From: Bacteroidales bacterium
Lineage (GTDB): Bacteria; Bacteroidota; Bacteroidia; Bacteroidales; UBA10428
Assembly: GCA_003508755.1 (NCBI GenBank)
Contig: DNTK01000605.1
Span: forward strand, 1-10,483
Direction: 5' to 3'
Length of the DNA stretch: 10,483 nt
A model generated the notes under the pieces. The model did no database searches and was not told the origin of the DNA. It was given only the letters and a program-made list of their open reading frames with translations. Shown here piece by piece: positions 7,006-10,483 of this stretch; positions within the stretch are counted from its first letter, which is position 1; every line of letters starts with the position of its first letter. The translations under genes and the position numbers were made by a program.

Positions 7006-8187
7006 ATGATAAAAAACCTCATCATATTAGCTGCAGTATTGTGCTCGCTCATGTTCTTCAGATTGATATATTTGGGAGAATCCGGGATAAAAGGCCTACA
7101 GGTGCTTGGGGTGATGATTATTGTTGGAGTTATTTTTGTTCAGTTGATCTACGATAAGACTTTTCGAATCAAACAATCTTTTAGCTGGGAAGTGGCTTTA
7201 CTGCTGGTAGCGGTGCTTTTAAGCATGATTACTCCGTACCGCGATTATGGGCAATCAATAAAAACAAGTCTTATTGCCCAACGGCACATGTATTTTATCC
7301 TGTTTTATTTTATGCTGCATGCAATAAAGCCATCGCAAATGCAGGTACAACGCATCTTTTTCATAATAGGAATTTTGTACAGTCTATTCTCCATTATGCA
7401 ATATCTTGCCTACCCAACCATGATTTTTGATGTGCGAGCCAGCCTCGATCGCGGGACCATACGTATATTTCTTCCCGGAAACATCTTTGCTGTAGTTACC
7501 TACTTTCTTTGCCTGCATTATTTCTTCCGCTCCTATAGCTTCAAGTACGTTATTATTATGGGAATCATTCTGAGCTTTTTTGTGTTGCAGGGAACACGTC
7601 AGACGCTCGCAAGTGTAGGATTTGCATCTTTTCTCTTTGTGCTTTTCAATAGAAAAATTAAATCAAAACTTCTTATCATGGTATTGGTGGGGTTATCGTT
7701 AATACCCCTTTATTTTGCCTTTGAAAGCATTTTTTCTGAAATGCTGAATGTAACTGAAAGTCAGTCGGAACGATTCGAAGACAATGTAAGAGTTAGGGCG
7801 GCTACATTCTTTTTAACCTATTTCAAGCACGATATCTGGGGCTATCTGCTGGGCAGTGGTATGGACAGCCAAAAGAATGTTTACGGCCTCTTAATTGAAT
7901 CCTATAAAGAAAATCTTGGGTTTTATATTGAAGATATTGGCATCATTGGAGAGTTTGTTCGGTATGGAGCCTTATTTGTGCTGGCACAGATTTTAATCAT
8001 TGTAAAGGTATTCCGATCAAAACTACCCAACAGCCTCATGTACATTAAAATATACTTTATTGTATTTGTTATGACACTATTTACCGGTGCTGGTTATTTT
8101 ACCTTTAGTTTTACAGCCATTGGATTGATGTTGTATCAGATTGACCTCGCTAAAACAGAAAAATTATTATCAATTAATCATGAATAA
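7006..8187 (+). CDS. Wzy-like O-antigen/exopolysaccharide polymerase
   Basis: A 393-residue, very hydrophobic protein with about 10-12 membrane segments (for example 4-22, 31-48, 62-76, then helices up to about 240, and the last ones after about 310). There is one long polar loop of roughly 70 residues between them. That layout, with GTRQTL (196-201) at a membrane edge and LGSGMD (282-287) in the big loop, fits the Wzy/WaaL O-antigen polymerase-ligase group. In Wzy-dependent systems such a protein joins flipped repeat units on the periplasmic side. Its place between the wzc-like gene, the GT4 gene and a further glycosyltransferase favours polymerase over ligase, but sequence in this family is poorly conserved and a ligase cannot be excluded. 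It begins 12 bases after the GT4 stop. Confidence 0.82.
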   Translation: MIKNLIILAAVLCSLMFFRLIYLGESGIKGLQVLGVMIIVGVIFVQLIYDKTFRIKQSFSWEVALLLVAVLLSMITPYRDYGQSIKTSLIAQRHMYFILFYFMLHAIKPSQMQVQRIFFIIGILYSLFSIMQYLAYPTMIFDVRASLDRGTIRIFLPGNIFAVVTYFLCLHYFFRSYSFKYVIIMGIILSFFVLQGTRQTLASVGFASFLFVLFNRKIKSKLLIMVLVGLSLIPLYFAFESIFSEMLNVTESQSERFEDNVRVRAATFFLTYFKHDIWGYLLGSGMDSQKNVYGLLIESYKENLGFYIEDIGIIGEFVRYGALFVLAQILIIVKVFRSKLPNSLMYIKIYFIVFVMTLFTGAGYFTFSFTAIGLMLYQIDLAKTEKLLSINHE

Positions 8188-9079
8188 AATTGCTATTGTA
8201 ATCCCCGTTCATAATGGACTTACTTACACTAAAAAGTGTTTGAAAAGTCTTGAAGAATCGTATGAACATGTAAAAAAAGAAAACTTCTATACCATACTTG
8301 TTGATGATGGATCAACGGACGGAACTTCGGATTGGGTAAAAGAAAACTACCCCAATGTTATTATCTGCGAAGGCGATGGTAACCTTTGGTGGACTGGTGC
8401 CATAAATGTTGGCTGTAAATATGCGATTGAAGAGTTAAATGCCGACTACATGGTTTGGTGGAACAACGATATTGTGACGGAACCCTCCTATTTTGTCAAC
8501 CTCGAAAAATTACTTGAAACAGATGAGAAAGATATTCTGATAGGTTCAAAAGTAATGGTGAAAAATCCACCCAACCTTGTCTGGACTATGGGTTGTAAAT
8601 TCGATCCCTATACCGGTGAGCGAAAAATGTATGGATTCTTTGAGCCTGATTCAGAAGAATACAATAGGGTTTGGGAAGTTGACTGGTTAACAGGAATGGG
8701 AACCGTTTTAAGTAAAGAAATCATGCTTAACGTTGGCTGGTTGAACGAAAAGGATTTCCCTCACTATCATGGAGATAGTGATTATTCATATCGTGTAAAG
8801 CTTGCCGGTTACAAACTCAAGGTATATCCTCAAATTCGTATTTGGAATGATGTCGTAAATACCGGGTTAATTCATTCAGGAAGCTTTAAAATGCTGTGGC
8901 GCTCGCTGGTAGACAGAAAGTCGAACTTTAATATTAAAAAAGAATGGCTGTTTTACCGCTATTATGCGAAATCATGGCGTGCCTATCTTCCAGTAATTAA
9001 ATTCTACACAAAATATATTGGTGGATTCTTTAAATGGAAATTCCTGGGACTTTTTGGTATTAAAAAGAAAGCGAAATAA
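8180..9079 (+). CDS. Family 2 glycosyltransferase, rhamnosyltransferase-like
   Basis: A 299-residue GT2 enzyme. Motifs seen: IAIVIPVHNGL (4-14), VDDGSTDGT (41-49) for nucleotide binding, GNLWWTGAIN (67-76), WWNNDI (93-98) with N95-N96-D97 in place of the DxD metal site, and HGDSDYSYR (198-206) at the catalytic-base position. The GNLWWTGA plus NND combination is common in enzymes annotated as rhamnosyltransferases or related GT2 members, but the sugar is not established here. I chose the ATG at 8180 rather than the in-frame TTG at 8141. It places the first beta strand at the N-terminus, as in the family, and cuts the overlap with the upstream gene to eight bases (ATGAATAA), like the other short overlaps in this operon. 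A basic C-terminus (GIKKKAK) and a hydrophobic or aromatic stretch before it may touch the membrane. Confidence 0.92.
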   Translation: MNKIAIVIPVHNGLTYTKKCLKSLEESYEHVKKENFYTILVDDGSTDGTSDWVKENYPNVIICEGDGNLWWTGAINVGCKYAIEELNADYMVWWNNDIVTEPSYFVNLEKLLETDEKDILIGSKVMVKNPPNLVWTMGCKFDPYTGERKMYGFFEPDSEEYNRVWEVDWLTGMGTVLSKEIMLNVGWLNEKDFPHYHGDSDYSYRVKLAGYKLKVYPQIRIWNDVVNTGLIHSGSFKMLWRSLVDRKSNFNIKKEWLFYRYYAKSWRAYLPVIKFYTKYIGGFFKWKFLGLFGIKKKAK

Positions 9080-9201
9080 ACTACACATTGCAGCTTAAGA
9101 AAGGTTTTAATCTGTTTTTATGAGTTTTATAACATCCATAAATCTTTATTCAGACTAAAATCTTTTTTATTTCTATTCAGAAACTCCATTTATTGTTTGC
9201 A

Positions 9202-9247
9202 TCGGTTCGTTTATCCTGAAAAAACCGACGTTTAATTATGTCGGTTT
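9202..9247 (+). promoter_or_regulatory. Competing hairpins in the leader of the sugar transferase gene
   Basis: AAACCGAC (9222-9229) pairs perfectly with GTCGGTTT (9240-9247), an 8-bp stem with a ten-base loop. The same middle segment can instead pair with TCGGTT (9202-9207) over six bases. The two folds exclude each other, as in attenuators. No T-run follows the stronger hairpin, so it is a poor intrinsic terminator, though its own 3' arm ends in TTT. It may be the terminator of the upstream operon, a leader regulator or chance. The pairing is seen; the role is unproven. Confidence 0.4.
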
Positions 9248-9252
9248 CTACT

Positions 9253-9264
9253 TATCACGTGATA
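9253..9264. promoter_or_regulatory. 12-bp perfect palindrome with CACGTG core, possible operator
   Basis: TATCACGTGATA is identical to its reverse complement. It lies in the 258-base noncoding stretch, five bases after the 9240-9247 hairpin arm and 73 bases before the ATG at 9338. A dimeric regulator could bind such a site. A perfect 12-bp palindrome is expected a few times by chance in 10 kb, so location is the main argument. The rest of 9080-9337 holds no clear promoter: the best is TATTGTTTG at 9191-9199, which has one extra spacer base. Confidence 0.3.
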
Positions 9265-9337
9265 TGGTCCATTAATCAAAATAATTTAGCCAATCACCGT
9301 TTTCCACGTAGATTTACATACGAAAACATTGATAAAC

Positions 9338-10483
9338 ATGAAACCAATCAAAACTATAATTCGCAAAAACGCCAAGGTAATCCAGAGAACATTAGACCTC
9401 ATGGTTACCGTTATCTCCTATTTTGGAGCATTTTATTTAACTAGCTTAATCAACAAAGAGTATTTCCAGTTCACAAACGATTACGTTTATATGCTGTTGT
9501 TGGTAGTTCCTACCTGGGCTATTTTGATAAAATCAACCAATCTGGCACAGATTCCACGTTCCAGAACTTACATGTCAATCTTTTTCCGAATCCTTAACTT
9601 TAACTTTATTGGATTCCTTGTATTGTTACTTTACAAATACATTTTTGGATTCGAAAGCTTTAGCTACTATTTTGTTTTATCGTTTTCGCTTATTAACTGG
9701 ATTTCATTATTTACCTTAAGAATGACAACCTTCAGAGTTGTTAAATCATTCAGAGCAAACGGACATAACATTCACAACCTTGTGATCGTTGCTGATAAAG
9801 ACTCGGAAGAAATAATTGATAATATCCTTGACCACAAGGAATGGGGATACCGTATTGTAGCAATTTTTAGTGATTCTTCCTATATTCGCGAAACCTATTC
9901 CCCACTTATCCGGGTGTTGCCAGAACGTTCAAACATCAAAAATATTCTTAAGGTTGATATCATTGATGAGGTGTTGTACTGCAAGCAGGAAGTTGATTTA
10001 GAAAAAGTTGATCAGTTAATCGCTACCTGTAAAGAACTGGGTGTAACCTTTAAAGCCAAAAGTAATGTGGTGCCGGTTAACCAACCAGAAGTAAAACTTA
10101 CTCACCTGGAAAAAACACCCTTTCTTACTTTCTACAATACCCCAAATAATTCATTTCGTTGGGCATGGAAATCTATCAGTGATTTTACCATATCAGCTAT
10201 CTTGTTGTTTTCACTTTCGCCGCTGTTCTTAATAATTTCCTTAATTATTAAGTTAACCTCTAAAGGACCCGTAGTATTTAAACAAAAACGAGTTGGCCTG
10301 CATGGTCGTCAGTTTTACATTTATAAGTTCAGAACCATGGTTCAGAATGCGGAAGAACTAAAAGCTAAATTAATGGCTCAGAACGAAAGTGATGGACCAA
10401 CATTTAAAATTAAAAAGGATCCACGAATTACATCAATTGGCAGTTTCTTGCGTAAAACCAGTATCGATGAGCTACCCCAGTTA
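9338..10483 (+). CDS. Polyprenyl-phosphate sugar-1-phosphate transferase (WbaP/WcaJ type), 3' end outside window
   Basis: The frame is open for 382 codons from ATG 9338 to the window edge with no stop; family members are usually about 460 residues. Four hydrophobic segments (about 18-38, 48-65, 84-103, 109-127) are followed by a Rossmann-like middle domain starting at NLVIVADKDS (147-156). The catalytic bacterial sugar transferase domain begins near W275 with its re-entrant membrane helix. Catalytic motifs are GPVVFKQKRVG (310-320), YKFRTM (329-334), DPRIT and TSIDELPQL with D377-E378, which match the catalytic Asp-Glu pair of PglC-type enzymes. The enzyme starts the repeat unit by moving a hexose-1-phosphate from a UDP-sugar to undecaprenyl phosphate at the inner membrane; glucose or galactose is common in this class. 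It follows a 258-base gap, so it may have its own promoter. The sugar specificity is unknown. Confidence 0.93.
   Translation, partial: MKPIKTIIRKNAKVIQRTLDLMVTVISYFGAFYLTSLINKEYFQFTNDYVYMLLLVVPTWAILIKSTNLAQIPRSRTYMSIFFRILNFNFIGFLVLLLYKYIFGFESFSYYFVLSFSLINWISLFTLRMTTFRVVKSFRANGHNIHNLVIVADKDSEEIIDNILDHKEWGYRIVAIFSDSSYIRETYSPLIRVLPERSNIKNILKVDIIDEVLYCKQEVDLEKVDQLIATCKELGVTFKAKSNVVPVNQPEVKLTHLEKTPFLTFYNTPNNSFRWAWKSISDFTISAILLFSLSPLFLIISLIIKLTSKGPVVFKQKRVGLHGRQFYIYKFRTMVQNAEELKAKLMAQNESDGPTFKIKKDPRITSIGSFLRKTSIDELPQL

Noticed and set aside
8141..8179. TTG start extending the second GT2 by 13 residues
   Set aside because: The extra residues are inside the polymerase gene and precede the conserved first strand. 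The ATG at 8180 fits the family N-terminus and the pattern of short overlaps.
9147..9181. Direct repeat TATTCAGA (9147-9154 and 9174-9181)
   Set aside because: Eight bases, two copies, in AT-rich DNA. This is expected by chance and has no associated structure.
9238..9444. 68-codon reading frame starting inside the 9240-9247 hairpin arm
   Set aside because: It overlaps the first 107 bases of the sugar transferase in another frame and has no recognisable domain. Its composition looks like an out-of-frame reading. A leader peptide role cannot be excluded but nothing supports it.
1..10483. CRISPR arrays, tRNA or rRNA genes, insertion sequences, phage or defence genes
   Set aside because: No spaced repeats, cloverleaf-like segments, transposase motifs or terminal inverted repeats were seen. 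Nearly all the DNA is accounted for by ordinary polysaccharide genes.

Overview
The window looks like chromosomal DNA of a Bacteroidota (Bacteroidetes) member. The DNA is AT-rich, the first gene ends in a type IX secretion (T9SS) sorting domain, one promoter has a TAnnTTTG-type -7 box, and starts lack clear Shine-Dalgarno sequences. These traits together are typical of that phylum. The species cannot be named from the sequence; a marine or anaerobic Bacteroidales/Marinilabiliales relative is only a guess.

Layout: (1) 1-543 is the 3' end of a secreted protein with an F5/8 type C (discoidin-like) segment and a T9SS tail. It is followed by a strong 16-bp hairpin (612-648), and a promoter-like -7 box lies just past the hairpin. 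(2) 692-9079 holds seven genes, all on the + strand, forming most of an exopolysaccharide or capsule locus: a family 2 glycosyltransferase (GT2), a WecG/TagA/CpsF (GT26) glycosyltransferase, a Wza-like export lipoprotein, a Wzc-like chain-length regulator and tyrosine kinase, a GT4 glycosyltransferase, a Wzy-like polymerase and a second GT2. From the export lipoprotein onward the genes are tightly packed, with stop/start overlaps at three junctions, so they are probably one operon. (3) 9080-9337 is noncoding, with competing hairpins and a 12-bp perfect palindrome. (4) 9338 to the window end is a large part of a membrane polyprenyl-phosphate sugar-1-phosphate transferase, cut by the window edge.

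Inferred joint function: the last gene loads the first sugar phosphate onto undecaprenyl phosphate at the inner membrane. The GT2, GT26 and GT4 enzymes extend the repeat unit, a flippase not seen here would flip it, the Wzy-like protein would polymerise it, and the Wzc and Wza proteins would control length and export the chain. This is a Wzx/Wzy-type pathway. No Wzx flippase, Wzb phosphatase or sugar-nucleotide synthesis gene is in the window.

I found no convincing previously undescribed system. The points most worth a second look are the leader before the sugar transferase, departures from the usual motifs in the kinase, and the short export lipoprotein with a hydrophobic tail.
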